A stretch of 64,000 bases of DNA from the NCBI GenBank assembly GCA_029224465.1, contig JAQXUQ010000002.1, positions 62,001 to 126,000 on the forward strand, read 5' to 3'. A program made the translations under genes and the position numbers. The notes beneath the pieces are model-generated. The model had not been told where the DNA came from, ran no database searches, and saw only the letters and a program-made list of their open reading frames with translations. The stretch is from Bacillota bacterium. GTDB lineage: Bacteria > Bacillota > Clostridia > Lachnospirales > Lachnospiraceae. Positions 8,768 through 16,784 of this stretch are shown piece after piece. The number at the start of each line of letters is the position of its first letter. The first letter of the stretch is position 1.

Positions 8768-8793
8768 GCTCATACCTCCAATACAAGAAACCC

Positions 8794-9978
8794 TTAGTCT
8801 TCGTATCTCTCAACGACGGTCGCGCAGCCCATGCCGCCGCCGATGCACAGTGTCGCAAGACCTCTCTTGGAATTTCTCTTCTGCATCTCATACAGCAGTG
8901 TCGTCAGAATTCTGGCGCCGGATGCTCCGACCGGATGTCCGATCGCGATCGCGCCGCCGTTGACATTCAGCTTGTCCATATCAAAGTGAAGCTCTTTGCC
9001 AACCGCAACGGACTGTGCCGCGAATGCCTCGTTTGCCTCATACAGATCGAAATCGTCAATCGTAAGGCCGGTCTTTGCAAGGACCTTCTTCGTCGCCGCT
9101 ACCGGGCCGACACCCATAATCGAAGGATCAACGCCGCCAAGCGCTCCTGCAACCCAGACTGCCATCGGCTTTACACCAAGCTCTTTGGCTTTCTTCTCGG
9201 ACATAACAACGATTGCGGATGCGCCGTCATTGATGCCGGACGCGTTGCCTGCAGTCGTTACGCCGCCTTCGTTAATCGGGCGGAGCTTCGCGATATCCGC
9301 TGCCGTCTGCGGTCCGCGGGGGCCCTCGTCGGTATCGAAGATCACGGTCTGCTTCTTCTGCTTGACCTCTACAGGAACGATCTCGTCCTTGAACTTGCCC
9401 TCTTCCATTGCCTTGGCCGTCTTGGTCTGCGACCATGCGGCGAACTCATCGAGTTCTTCTCTGGTGAGTCCCCACTGCTCTGCTACATTATCTGCGGTCT
9501 TGATCATGTGATAATTGTTGAAAGCATCCCAGAGCGCGTCATTAACCATCGTATCAACCATGGTTGCATTGTTCATACGGTAGCCGAAACGGGCCTTGGT
9601 CAGCGCGTAAGGAGCCATGGACATGTTCTCCATACCGCCGGCAACAACAACATCAGCTTCACCCGCCCTGATGATATCCGCTGCAAGATTAACAGCATAC
9701 AGGCCGGAGCCGCATACGACATTCAGTGTAACAGCCGGGCATTCAACCGGAAGTCCCGCGTTGATGGATGCCTGTCTTGCGACGTTCTGTCCCTGCGCCG
9801 CCTGAATGACGCAGCCCATGAAAACCTGATCGACGTCTTCAGGCTGAATGCCCGCACGGCTGATGGCTTCCTTGATAACGATCGAGCCGAGCTTTGCTGC
9901 GGGTGTTGTGGAAAGAGCGCCTCCCATCTTTCCTACTGCCGTACGGCAAGCACTTGCAATAACAATTCTGTCTGCCAT
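8794..9978 (-). CDS. thlB: Acetyl-CoA acetyltransferase (thiolase), first gene of butyrate operon
   Basis: Forms acetoacetyl-CoA from acetyl-CoA. The start is taken at 9978 ([20 protein letters not shown]): GGAGG lies 6 bases before it, while the ATG at 9984 directly abuts that site. The 394 residues show the nucleophile Cys in [11 protein letters not shown] (about 88), [11 protein letters not shown] (catalytic His, about 350) and CIGGGMGCA (second Cys, about 379). It opens the thl-crt-hbd-bcd-etfB-etfA operon. A close paralogue is at the left edge of the window. Confidence 0.97.
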   Translation of the reverse strand: MADRIVIASACRTAVGKMGGALSTTPAAKLGSIVIKEAISRAGIQPEDVDQVFMGCVIQAAQGQNVARQASINAGLPVECPAVTLNVVCGSGLYAVNLAADIIRAGEADVVVAGGMENMSMAPYALTKARFGYRMNNATMVDTMVNDALWDAFNNYHMIKTADNVAEQWGLTREELDEFAAWSQTKTAKAMEEGKFKDEIVPVEVKQKKQTVIFDTDEGPRGPQTAADIAKLRPINEGGVTTAGNASGINDGASAIVVMSEKKAKELGVKPMAVWVAGALGGVDPSIMGVGPVAATKKVLAKTGLTIDDFDLYEANEAFAAQSVAVGKELHFDMDKLNVNGGAIAIGHPVGASGARILTTLLYEMQKRNSKRGLATLCIGGGMGCATVVERYED

Positions 9979-10023
9979 GATCATCCTCCATTATTCTTTG
10001 CGTGTTCAGACTGATGTAAAAGA

Positions 10024-10041
10024 TTGTTAATTTTTTATCAC
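10024..10041. promoter_or_regulatory. Rex-type operator at the butyrate operon promoter
   Basis: TTGTTAA-TTTT-TTATCAC matches the Rex consensus TTGTTAA-N4-TTAACAA at 12 of 14 defined positions. It lies just downstream of the -10 box, where a bound repressor would block initiation or early elongation. Rex senses NADH/NAD and is a known regulator of this pathway in Clostridia; its role here is inferred. Confidence 0.6.
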
Positions 10042-10051
10042 ATCAGCAGTC

Positions 10052-10080
10052 ATTATAACATAAGAGACATGCCTTTTCAA
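10052..10080 (-). promoter_or_regulatory. Promoter of the thl-crt-hbd-bcd-etfBA operon
   Basis: TTGAAA at 10080-10075, a 17-base spacer, then a perfect TATAAT at 10057-10052 on the minus strand, about 75 bases upstream of the thl ATG. An inverted repeat AGAGACATG/CATGTCTCT (10063-10071, 10099-10107) spans the spacer and flanks the -35. Confidence 0.85.
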
Positions 10081-10155
10081 TGTAATTCACCGAAAAAACA
10101 TGTCTCTTTTTCACTTTTTGGTGCAGATTGAATATCCGCGCCGGCATCTGTCCGC

Positions 10156-10683
10156 CTATCCGATTTCAGGCTCGATCAGACCATAGGTGCCGCCTTTTCT
10201 CTTATAGACAACATTGATCTGTTCGGTCTCCGCATTGCAGAAAACATAAAAGCTGTGTCCCAGAAGCTCCATCTGCACACAGGCGTCTTCCGGATACATC
10301 GGCTTCATATCAAACTGCTTGTGCCGTTCAATATGAATCGTCTCGTCATCCATGTAATCATGGTCGATGAATTCCTTGCGGAAGCCGCCGTCCTGATGCT
10401 TGTCGATAATCTTTGTCTTGTATTTCTTGATCTGTCTCTCAATGACCTCCACCGCAAGATCAAGCGAAACGTACATATCATTACTGGACTGCTCTGAACG
10501 GATGATACCTCCCTTCACCGGTATCGTGATTTCAATCTTATGACGGTCCTTCTTCACTTCCAGCGTCACATGCGCTTCGGTTTCCGGCGCGAAGAACCGG
10601 TCAAGCTTGCCAATCTTCTCCTTGATTGCAGAATCCAGAGCGGGTGTAACTTCAATATTCTTGCCGACAATCACAAACTTCAT
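10156..10683 (-). CDS. hpf: Ribosome hibernation promoting factor, long form
   Basis: Binds the 30S subunit and dimerises ribosomes to 100S particles in slow growth. The 175 residues comprise the N-terminal HPF/RaiA domain (MKFVIVGKNIEVTPALDSAI, LDRFF, to about 100) and the C-terminal dimerisation domain of the long form (KQFDMKPMYPEDACVQMELLGHSFYVFCNAET, shown here in two parts: KQFDMKPMYPEDACVQ and LLGHSFYVFCNAET). GGAGCAGCAT precedes the ATG. It is monocistronic, with the butyrate operon promoter downstream. Confidence 0.96.
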   Translation of the reverse strand: MKFVIVGKNIEVTPALDSAIKEKIGKLDRFFAPETEAHVTLEVKKDRHKIEITIPVKGGIIRSEQSSNDMYVSLDLAVEVIERQIKKYKTKIIDKHQDGGFRKEFIDHDYMDDETIHIERHKQFDMKPMYPEDACVQMELLGHSFYVFCNAETEQINVVYKRKGGTYGLIEPEIG

Positions 10684-10762
10684 ATGCTGCTCCTATTCTA
10701 TGCTGCGGGCTGCCCACGGGCCGTCAAGCGGCTTCTGCGGGCACTCTGCAGCATGCAAGTTA

Positions 10763-10794
10763 TTGACCTTTGACAGGTCAACATAAGTATAGCA
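10763..10794 (-). promoter_or_regulatory. Extended -10 promoter and inverted repeat upstream of hpf
   Basis: TGC-TATACT (10794-10786) on the minus strand is an extended -10; no convincing -35 lies 17 bases above it. Just downstream, TTGACC-N7-GGTCAA (10763-10781) is an inverted repeat near the expected start, a possible operator. The hpf ATG follows about 80 bases later. Confidence 0.5.
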
Positions 10795-10943
10795 TACCCC
10801 GCGGGATTCCGTCCGCTCAAAGATACTGCGTCATTTTTGTGCAAAAGAGAGTCCGCGGCAGCCGGCTGTGCCGCGGAGGTGATGCCGCACATCCGGCTGC
10901 ACTGCATGGACCGTCCGGTCCGCTGCCCGCAGCCGCGCGTTTA

Positions 10944-10975
10944 ATGCAATATGGACGCCTGTTTCCATTTTGCAT
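10944..10975. repeat. Hairpin sharing sequence with the adjacent terminator
   Basis: ATGCAATATGGA pairs with TCCATTTTGCAT (one mismatch, 8-base loop). The words GCAATATGG and TGCATAGA recur in the terminator at 11000-11053, so the two elements look like diverged copies of one unit. Confidence 0.5.
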
Positions 10976-10999
10976 AGATTTTCCAAGATAAAACAAAAA

Positions 11000-11053
11000 G
11001 GCTCCCCCATATTGCCTGAAATTCGACGATTTCTATGCAATACGGGGGAGACC
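11000..11053 (-). terminator. Terminator of the NlpC/P60 gene
   Basis: GGCTCCCCCATATTGC (11000-11015) pairs almost perfectly with GCAATACGGGGGAGACC (11037-11053). On the minus strand the stem is followed by TTTTTGTTTTATC. It lies about 95 bases after the stop of the upstream gene. Confidence 0.8.
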
Positions 11054-11148
11054 CGAAAATTTGTCTTGAATATTTCATGCAGCAGAGCGGCTTCACGCAT
11101 GATTGCATGAATGCCAGCTGCGCTGCAGCCGCTGAGCGCCTGCAGATA

Positions 11149-12864
11149 TCAGAAAATTCTGCGGATGGCTGCAATCTGACGGTAAGTTGCACTGCCGGTT
11201 GTAATGCCGGTCCTCGGGTTGGACGCATGCACAATCTGACCGTTGCCGATATAGATACCGACATGGCCGTAATAGCAGATCAGATCGCCGGGCTGTGCTT
11301 CCGCAAGGCTGGAAACCGCGGTACCGCAGGATCTCTGCGCGCCGTCATAGTGCGGCAGGCTTACGCCGAAGTGCGAGTAAACCGACATTGTAAATCCGGA
11401 GCAGTCCGTTCCGTTTGTCAGGCTGGATCCGCCCCACACATACGGATTGCCGATAAACTGCATCGCGTAATTGACGACTGCCTGTCCCTGCGAAGATCCG
11501 GAAGTGCTGCCGGATGATTTCGGGGAAGCCGTGCTGCCCGTGGATTTCGAACTTCCGGACGCGGAAGACTTCGAGGAAGTGCTCTTCTGCTTCGCTTCCT
11601 TCTCGGCTTTCTCTTCCGCTTCCTTCTCTTCCTGTTCCCTGCGCTCCGTTTCTATGGATACAGCCTCGGGATAAATCTGTTCCACATCCGCGAAGTCAGC
11701 AGAGATATAGCCTTCGCCGTCTGCTGTATTCACCTTGTACCAGCCGTTTTCTTCCTTGATGATATCAAGCTGCTCGCCCTTGCCGATCAGGGAAATAACA
11801 TCCGACTCCGGGTCAGCCGCGGCGCGCACGCGAAGCGTTGTCGTTGTAACAGTCGCCTGCTTCTTGCTGACATTGTCAGCGATTTCCTGTGCCTTGCTGC
11901 CTTCGGCTACATAATCTTTCTTGACGTATCCTGTAACATCGCCGGACTTGATCTTGATCCAGCCGTTTTCGTCGGCTTCCGCAAGAATCTCGCCGACGGA
12001 ATTCGCGTAAAGCTTTCCTAAAATCTCACTGTCCTGACTTGCTTCCTTACGAATATAGACAAAATCAGATGCAGTAGATGCTACAAGCGTAGAGCCTTCG
12101 GAAGAGTTCTGCTGTGAACTTCCTGTATCTGCGGCATTGTTCTCCGAAGTTGCCGTATTGCTCTGCGAAGCTGCCTCTGTGCCCGCTGAAGAAGCGGCAT
12201 CTGATGCCTGCGCTGCATTCGCGCTGTCATCCGTCTTTGCGGAATCAGCGGATGTGGTATTGTCAGAAGCGGCAGTATCAGAAGCTGTATCTTCCTCTTT
12301 CATCGAGGGAGCTGTGGCGGCGGCTGCGATTGCCTCGCTCTCCGTTACCTCACCCTTAATGCCGCTTTCTGTGGAAGTCTCCGCCTGCCGGACAGCCTTA
12401 TGCTCCTTTTCCTGCACGGGCGTCAAAGTAGTTTCCATGATGCCGTCTGCTGCAGTGTCAGAAGCGGATGCAGAATCTGTATTCTCTCCGGAAGCCGCAT
12501 TTGTATCGTCCTGCTTTTGTGCAGACGCGGCGTCGGATTTCTCAATGGCTGTTTCCGTTCTGGAAGCCGTCATCTTGACTGCCGTCAGCATGGAAGCGCC
12601 GACCGGTTTCAAAACGTCCTGCGCTGTTGTGCCGGATGCCTCTGCAGAAGTCTTCGCAGACGCCTTGACGCGCTCCAGAGCATCAACCTTCGTCTTGACA
12701 TCGCTGAGCGAAACCTTCTTCGCCGAAAGAGCGTAGCTTACGCCCGCGCTCGGAAGAGAAACACGGCTCGACCATACAGACGCCTTCACGCTTGCCGGCA
12801 TTCCCATCATGGAAAGCGCAGTCATCCCGGCTGCCAGATAAACCATTGCCTTCTTACTGTTCAA
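11149..12864 (-). CDS. Secreted NlpC/P60 peptidoglycan endopeptidase with two SH3 domains
   Basis: Likely cleaves peptide stems of peptidoglycan outside the membrane. The TTG at 12864 is a likely start, since GGAGGG lies 6 bases upstream; the first in-frame ATG is six codons later. The 571 residues are: signal peptide (about 1-29, MNSKKAMVYLAAGMTALSMM), an acidic Ser/Thr/Ala-rich stretch (about 80-265), two bacterial SH3 domains (about 265-325 and 340-395), a Glu/Lys helix, a Ser/Gly linker and NlpC/P60 (about 455-571) with catalytic Cys in NGTDCSGFTMS, His in YYGHVGIYIGN and His in IVHASNPRTG. It has a strong promoter and its own terminator. Confidence 0.94.
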   Translation of the reverse strand: MNSKKAMVYLAAGMTALSMMGMPASVKASVWSSRVSLPSAGVSYALSAKKVSLSDVKTKVDALERVKASAKTSAEASGTTAQDVLKPVGASMLTAVKMTASRTETAIEKSDAASAQKQDDTNAASGENTDSASASDTAADGIMETTLTPVQEKEHKAVRQAETSTESGIKGEVTESEAIAAAATAPSMKEEDTASDTAASDNTTSADSAKTDDSANAAQASDAASSAGTEAASQSNTATSENNAADTGSSQQNSSEGSTLVASTASDFVYIRKEASQDSEILGKLYANSVGEILAEADENGWIKIKSGDVTGYVKKDYVAEGSKAQEIADNVSKKQATVTTTTLRVRAAADPESDVISLIGKGEQLDIIKEENGWYKVNTADGEGYISADFADVEQIYPEAVSIETERREQEEKEAEEKAEKEAKQKSTSSKSSASGSSKSTGSTASPKSSGSTSGSSQGQAVVNYAMQFIGNPYVWGGSSLTNGTDCSGFTMSVYSHFGVSLPHYDGAQRSCGTAVSSLAEAQPGDLICYYGHVGIYIGNGQIVHASNPRTGITTGSATYRQIAAIRRIF

Positions 12865-12947
12865 TATAACCCTCCGAATGTTCTTGTAACACGCCGTGAC
12901 ACAGTGGCGTACTCATTACGATTTGTTACAAAAATATTACAGTGACC

Positions 12948-12976
12948 ATCATAGCAGTTACGGCGTTTCATGTCAA
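12948..12976 (-). promoter_or_regulatory. Promoter of the NlpC/P60 gene
   Basis: Perfect TTGACA (12976-12971), a 17-base spacer and TATGAT (12953-12948) on the minus strand, giving a leader of about 75 bases. The leader contains ACGCC/GGCGT inverted words. Confidence 0.85.
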
Positions 12977-12985
12977 CGAAAGGAA

Positions 12986-14326
12986 TTATGAAAATGATTC
13001 ATCCGGTGCTGCGGAGGAGACGCAGTAGATGTTGATTTTGTTTTTCATCCTGCTGTTAAAGAAGATCCGGTCCCCGCTGTGGGAATAGACCGGATGCGGA
13101 TGCGCGTCCTGCCCCAGCCAGTCGGAGTCATGGCGGCACAGGGGAATCCAGTGCAGTCTGCCGGCCGGCCAGTCGGGAACAACCTTGCAGATATAGGCAC
13201 CGTCCTTGCGGTGCGGGTCGGGTCCGTTGTCGGTGGAGTTCTCCCGTTCGATGACCTTCTCGCCCGGCATGCGGTAATACCCGTCGCAGGTAAGATTTCC
13301 TTCGTGATCCATCAGGAAATGCCCGTAAGCTGTATATTCGTCCGGCAGCGCGATTTCCTCATAAGATATAACACCGAAGCCGTCCGGCAGATCCTCCTGC
13401 CGGAACTCTGCGCTCTCTTCAAGTTCGGAAAGATCGATCGTGCAGCGGCCGGCCATGGCAGGTCCGTTCTCGTACCCGCCGTGATAAATGATGTGCACGC
13501 CGTCGTCCTGCCACATTTCATGGCACACCCAGTCATTTCGGCTGCGGACAAAACCGCGCGGGTTTCCCTTGGTATCGTTCCCTTCACTGCGCACATGGAA
13601 GTACCGGTCCGTGTGGTGATCGTACAGATTGATTCTGCGGATGCCGCAGTCAAACGAAGACCATTCGTGATTGTACATGATGATTTCGGGGTCCGCCGGG
13701 TGAAACTGCACATGGGTGATCCAGCAGCGCGGAATTTCCTTTTCATATAGAAGGCGGCCGTCTTTCGTATCATAAACGCACAGATAACTGCTGAGATTTT
13801 CGCTCTGCACGCGCCCGTCGATATCGTAAACCGGGCGTTTGTCCAACCCGGCGCCTTCCGTATCCGGGTCAAAATCCAGGATTCTGCCATCGGTCATCGG
13901 AACGCAGAGACGGCTGCCGTCACTGCTGACATGTGTGAAAGCCGTCATGCGGCCTTCCGGCACCTGATTCAGTACGCGCAGATTCCCCGCTGTATCGCAG
14001 ACGCAGATATCACGGTCCTGAATGAAATATACGTTTTCTCGCACATAGTCCAGACAGACACTCGCTTTCCCGAGTCCCTCATCCTGTGTTCCGTCAAAAT
14101 AGACATAGCTCTTGAGATACCCCTTTGTATTGCGGGAGAGCATTCTCTCCGCGCCTGTCAGCAGATTTCTCACCCAGATATTCGGATGACCATCCCGGTC
14201 AGAGATCATGTAAAGTCGCTCGTCATCCGCTGACAGCGATGAGCAGGTAAAATACAGAATCTGCGAATTGCACGCGCTGTCGCGGTCTCCGCTGACCAGA
14301 ATTCTTCCATTTAACTTGTTCTTCAT
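12986..14326 (-). CDS. Oligogalacturonide lyase-like beta-propeller protein (PL22 family)
   Basis: PL22 enzymes cleave oligogalacturonides from pectin in the cytoplasm. The ATG at 14326 (MKNKLNGRILVSGDRDS) follows GGAGGG by 8 bases; the longer frame to 14371 lacks a site. The 446 residues have WD40-like propeller repeats (LSADDERLYMISDRDG, VSSDGSRLCVPMTDGR), ITHVQFHPADPEIIMYNHEW and a His-rich VCHEMWQDDGVHIIYHGG resembling the Mn-binding region of the family. No signal peptide. It stands alone rather than in a pectin operon, so the substrate is inferred; a generic TolB-like propeller is the alternative. Confidence 0.75.
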   Translation of the reverse strand: MKNKLNGRILVSGDRDSACNSQILYFTCSSLSADDERLYMISDRDGHPNIWVRNLLTGAERMLSRNTKGYLKSYVYFDGTQDEGLGKASVCLDYVRENVYFIQDRDICVCDTAGNLRVLNQVPEGRMTAFTHVSSDGSRLCVPMTDGRILDFDPDTEGAGLDKRPVYDIDGRVQSENLSSYLCVYDTKDGRLLYEKEIPRCWITHVQFHPADPEIIMYNHEWSSFDCGIRRINLYDHHTDRYFHVRSEGNDTKGNPRGFVRSRNDWVCHEMWQDDGVHIIYHGGYENGPAMAGRCTIDLSELEESAEFRQEDLPDGFGVISYEEIALPDEYTAYGHFLMDHEGNLTCDGYYRMPGEKVIERENSTDNGPDPHRKDGAYICKVVPDWPAGRLHWIPLCRHDSDWLGQDAHPHPVYSHSGDRIFFNSRMKNKINIYCVSSAAPDESFS

Positions 14327-14422
14327 TTTAAAATCCCTCCAATGCTGCTTTCCGTTATCCGGCGGGCACATGCTTTATCATACAGTATCCGCAGACGAAT
14401 CGTACCTTACGGCAACGGTTTG

Positions 14423-14431
14423 TGTTAAACT
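14423..14431 (+). promoter_or_regulatory. Extended -10 (TGT-TAAACT) before the C39-like gene
   Basis: TGT-TAAACT ends 6 bases before the ATG at 14438. If used, the transcript would be leaderless or nearly so. Similar TGN-TAAACT elements precede the genes near 29006 and 36451. Confidence 0.4.
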
Positions 14432-14437
14432 GGACGC

Positions 14438-15085
14438 ATGAAAATGATGCCTTTCATAAAGGGCAGCTACGGCTTCCGCCCCTACCATGATGCAGGTCAA
14501 AACAATCCGCTCCCCGCGGCTTCCGCGGACAATCGCGGCGCGTTTCTTCTATGCGGCAGCGGCCGCGCGTTTGCCACGACCGGTGATTTTCAAAACGACG
14601 CAAGGAACCACTGCGCCGCGACGACAGTGCTGAATCTTCTGCTGCTCTCGGGAGCCGCGAGGGCGCCGCAGCCCGGCACCGCCGCGGCGCGGGACCTGTT
14701 CCTGCGCGTCCACAGATATATCGGGAACGGACCTGTCTTCCGGCTGGCGCCGAAAGCCGCGCGCCTGTTCCGTGAGGAACAGATACCGCTGACTTCGGAA
14801 GCGCTCAGCCCGCGGCAGATCCGGAGATCTTCGGAGAGAGGTGGCATCGCGGCTTACATTGCCGGGGAACTGCGCCGCGGCAATTACTGCGCAGTCATGG
14901 TCGAGGCCGCGGTCTTTGCCTGGCACTGGGTTCTCGTAACAGGATACAAGTTCCAAGAAAACGGCGGTACCGTTCTTCTTGTCGAAGACAACTGGCACCG
15001 CCGCGGCATGCAGGAATATATTCCGGACAAAGGGAGCATTGTCCGGGGAATTTGTGTTTTTCATCCTCTGACGCCGGATAAATAA
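14438..15085 (+). CDS. C39-like cysteine peptidase domain protein
   Basis: Not a closely recognised family. The 215 residues have the papain/C39 layout: a candidate nucleophile Cys in DARNHCAATTVLNLL (about 59), a His in FAWHWVLVTGYKF (about 164) and an Asp/Asn in VEDNWHRRG (about 182). No signal peptide or membrane segment, so a cytoplasmic location is likely. No Shine-Dalgarno site is visible at 14438; ATGs at 14444 and 14447 are alternatives. The last 25 bases overlap the convergent double Nudix gene. No toxin, bacteriocin or transporter gene is adjacent, so its role is unknown. Confidence 0.65.
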   Translation: MKMMPFIKGSYGFRPYHDAGQNNPLPAASADNRGAFLLCGSGRAFATTGDFQNDARNHCAATTVLNLLLLSGAARAPQPGTAAARDLFLRVHRYIGNGPVFRLAPKAARLFREEQIPLTSEALSPRQIRRSSERGGIAAYIAGELRRGNYCAVMVEAAVFAWHWVLVTGYKFQENGGTVLLVEDNWHRRGMQEYIPDKGSIVRGICVFHPLTPDK

Positions 15086-16098
15086 CGCTTCATCATATCG
15101 AGCTCGGAAAGGTAAATGCAGTTCGGGATCGTCCCCTCCTTCACGGCTTCATAGAGCGCGTCGAACGACATCCACCGGACACTCTCGACTTCGCTCTTCT
15201 GGAGCATGAGCTGATCTGTGTCCACCGGTTTCGTATACAGAAAAACCTCGGCGACCTCGCTGTCCCGGAACGGCTTTCCGTAATAAACCGCTTCAAAAGT
15301 GCCGGAGTGTTGACCGATATGGACAAAATCATCTGCCTGTGCCCTGATTCCGAGCTCTTCCCCGATCTCGCGGATGGCAGACTCCATGACGCCGGCGCCC
15401 GCATGCATATGTCCCGCCGAAGAAATGTCATAGGCCCCGGGATTCGAGTCCTTATTGCTGCTCCTTTTCTGCAGAAGCACTTCATACGGCACTTCTCCGC
15501 CCGCGGGGTCCGGCCGCACAATCCACATATGCACCGTATGGTGGCGCGTACCTTCTCTGTGCGCCACGCCCCGTTCCGTCACGCGTCCGGTCGGCTTTCC
15601 ATTCTCGTCAGCGATGTCAAACAGTTCCATTTCCTTCCCGTTTAAAACCGCCTGCACAAGCCTGTCCGTCCCGTCATACACAAGCTTTAACGAAAAGAAC
15701 GGCGCGCCCTCATCCATCAGCCGGAAGAAAATCTTATCACCTTCCCAGATGTTGAGCTTCCATACTTTCTCTTTATCGACCCATTCGAGCGTCCCCTCGT
15801 CGCAGGGCGCGGGTTCTCCGGTCCAGCCCGACGCCGTGTACAGGAACATGTACTCGTAGTCGCCCTTCCCCGAAAGGAATGTGACAACGCCCCGCATCCT
15901 GTAATCCGTGAGCGTATAGCCGGTTTCCTCCCGCACTTCCCGCAGAAGACAGTCCTCCGGACTTTCATTCTCCTCACAGTGTCCGCCGACACCGATCCAT
16001 TTATCTTTATTGACATCGTGCTTCTTGGAAACGCGGTGCAGCATCAGATACCTGCCGTCCCGCTCCAGATAGCACAAAGTTGTCAGCTCCGCAGGCAT
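15061..16098 (-). CDS. Double Nudix hydrolase (MutT-like and IPP-isomerase-like domains)
   Basis: Two Nudix domains in one chain. The start is MPAELTTLCYLERDG (16098), the ATG preceded by AGGAGG at 6 bases; the longer frame starts at a TTG within that site. Residues 1-150 resemble 8-oxo-dGTPase with an intact Nudix box (GHCEENESPEDCLLREVREE). Residues 160-345 resemble the IPP isomerase-like Nudix hydrolases (LFDIADENGKPTGRVTERG, HTVHMWIV), but in GHMHAGAGVMESAIREIGEE the first conserved Glu of the box is Ala. Part of the MFS-GDPD-plsY-Nudix run. Substrates cannot be told from sequence. Confidence 0.88.
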   Translation of the reverse strand: MPAELTTLCYLERDGRYLMLHRVSKKHDVNKDKWIGVGGHCEENESPEDCLLREVREETGYTLTDYRMRGVVTFLSGKGDYEYMFLYTASGWTGEPAPCDEGTLEWVDKEKVWKLNIWEGDKIFFRLMDEGAPFFSLKLVYDGTDRLVQAVLNGKEMELFDIADENGKPTGRVTERGVAHREGTRHHTVHMWIVRPDPAGGEVPYEVLLQKRSSNKDSNPGAYDISSAGHMHAGAGVMESAIREIGEELGIRAQADDFVHIGQHSGTFEAVYYGKPFRDSEVAEVFLYTKPVDTDQLMLQKSEVESVRWMSFDALYEAVKEGTIPNCIYLSELDMMKRYLSGVRG

Positions 16099-16136
16099 GC
16101 AGGCCTCCTTCAACTGATTCTGTTATTGCACTGTAT

Positions 16137-16784
16137 TCAGCGCTTCTTGCCAAGTTTTGACCGGATTGCTCCAGGAACGTCGGTCTTCTCGCACTGTCCG
16201 GACGGAATCGTCCGGATCGCGGGATAGTGTTTCGCAAAACAAACCGCGGCGAGCACACACTGCAGTACCCCTGCTTCCCTGCCGCCGAAAAGAAATGCCG
16301 GCAGAATAAAAGACAACGGGATCGCGATGCCGCCGAGGCACAGGTATTTCGTCGCAAAAACAACGAGCATCCCGAAAATATTCGCGGCAGCGCCAAAGAG
16401 CGGCATGTAAAGAAAGATCGCAAGGCAGCTGGTCGCGACGCCCTTTCCACCTTTGCAGTCCGGCATCAGAAGCGGCCAGTCATGTCCGAGCGTGACGCCG
16501 ACGCCGGCGTATAAAACCGCGATCTGTCCCATGCTCTTCCCGAAAAGGAGGGCGCAGATGATCGCAGCGAGCAGTGTTTTGCCGAGGTCGCCCGCAAGTA
16601 CCAGAATCCCGGGCCTGAAGCCGAGGTGCGCCATCACGTTCGCCATGCCGGGGTTGCCCGTCGTCCCGAGGCAGCGGCACGGCTTTCCGGTCAGCTTTCT
16701 CGTTACAAATTCCGCGGTCATGAAATTGCCGAAAAGGTAACCGATGAGCAGGCAGAGAATTCGCGGGATGATCAGTGCTTTCAT
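16137..16784 (-). CDS. plsY: Acyl-phosphate:glycerol-3-phosphate acyltransferase
   Basis: Integral membrane enzyme that makes lysophosphatidate from acyl-phosphate and glycerol 3-phosphate. The 215 residues are strongly hydrophobic with about six membrane segments and the PlsY motifs GTTGNPGMANVM (about 40-51), GDLGKTLLA and GHDWPLLMPDCKGGKGVATS (about 99-118). The start overlaps the GDPD stop as ATGA (coupling). GDPD could supply glycerol 3-phosphate, so the pair makes metabolic sense. Confidence 0.93.
   Translation of the reverse strand: MKALIIPRILCLLIGYLFGNFMTAEFVTRKLTGKPCRCLGTTGNPGMANVMAHLGFRPGILVLAGDLGKTLLAAIICALLFGKSMGQIAVLYAGVGVTLGHDWPLLMPDCKGGKGVATSCLAIFLYMPLFGAAANIFGMLVVFATKYLCLGGIAIPLSFILPAFLFGGREAGVLQCVLAAVCFAKHYPAIRTIPSGQCEKTDVPGAIRSKLGKKR

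Larger units (their letters stand above)
10684..11148. other. 465-base gene-free stretch between hpf and the P60 hydrolase
   Basis: It holds the hpf promoter (10763-10794), a GC-rich hairpin (CCGCGGCA/TGCCGCGG, about 10853-10877), a second hairpin at 10944-10975 and the P60 terminator at 11000-11053. Open frames here are short and lack ribosome sites; I see no gene. Confidence 0.7.

Noticed and set aside
8935-10014. A 359-codon + strand frame opposite thlB
   Set aside because: Antisense shadow; a similar shadow appears opposite the other thiolase, which shows it follows from the thiolase codons.
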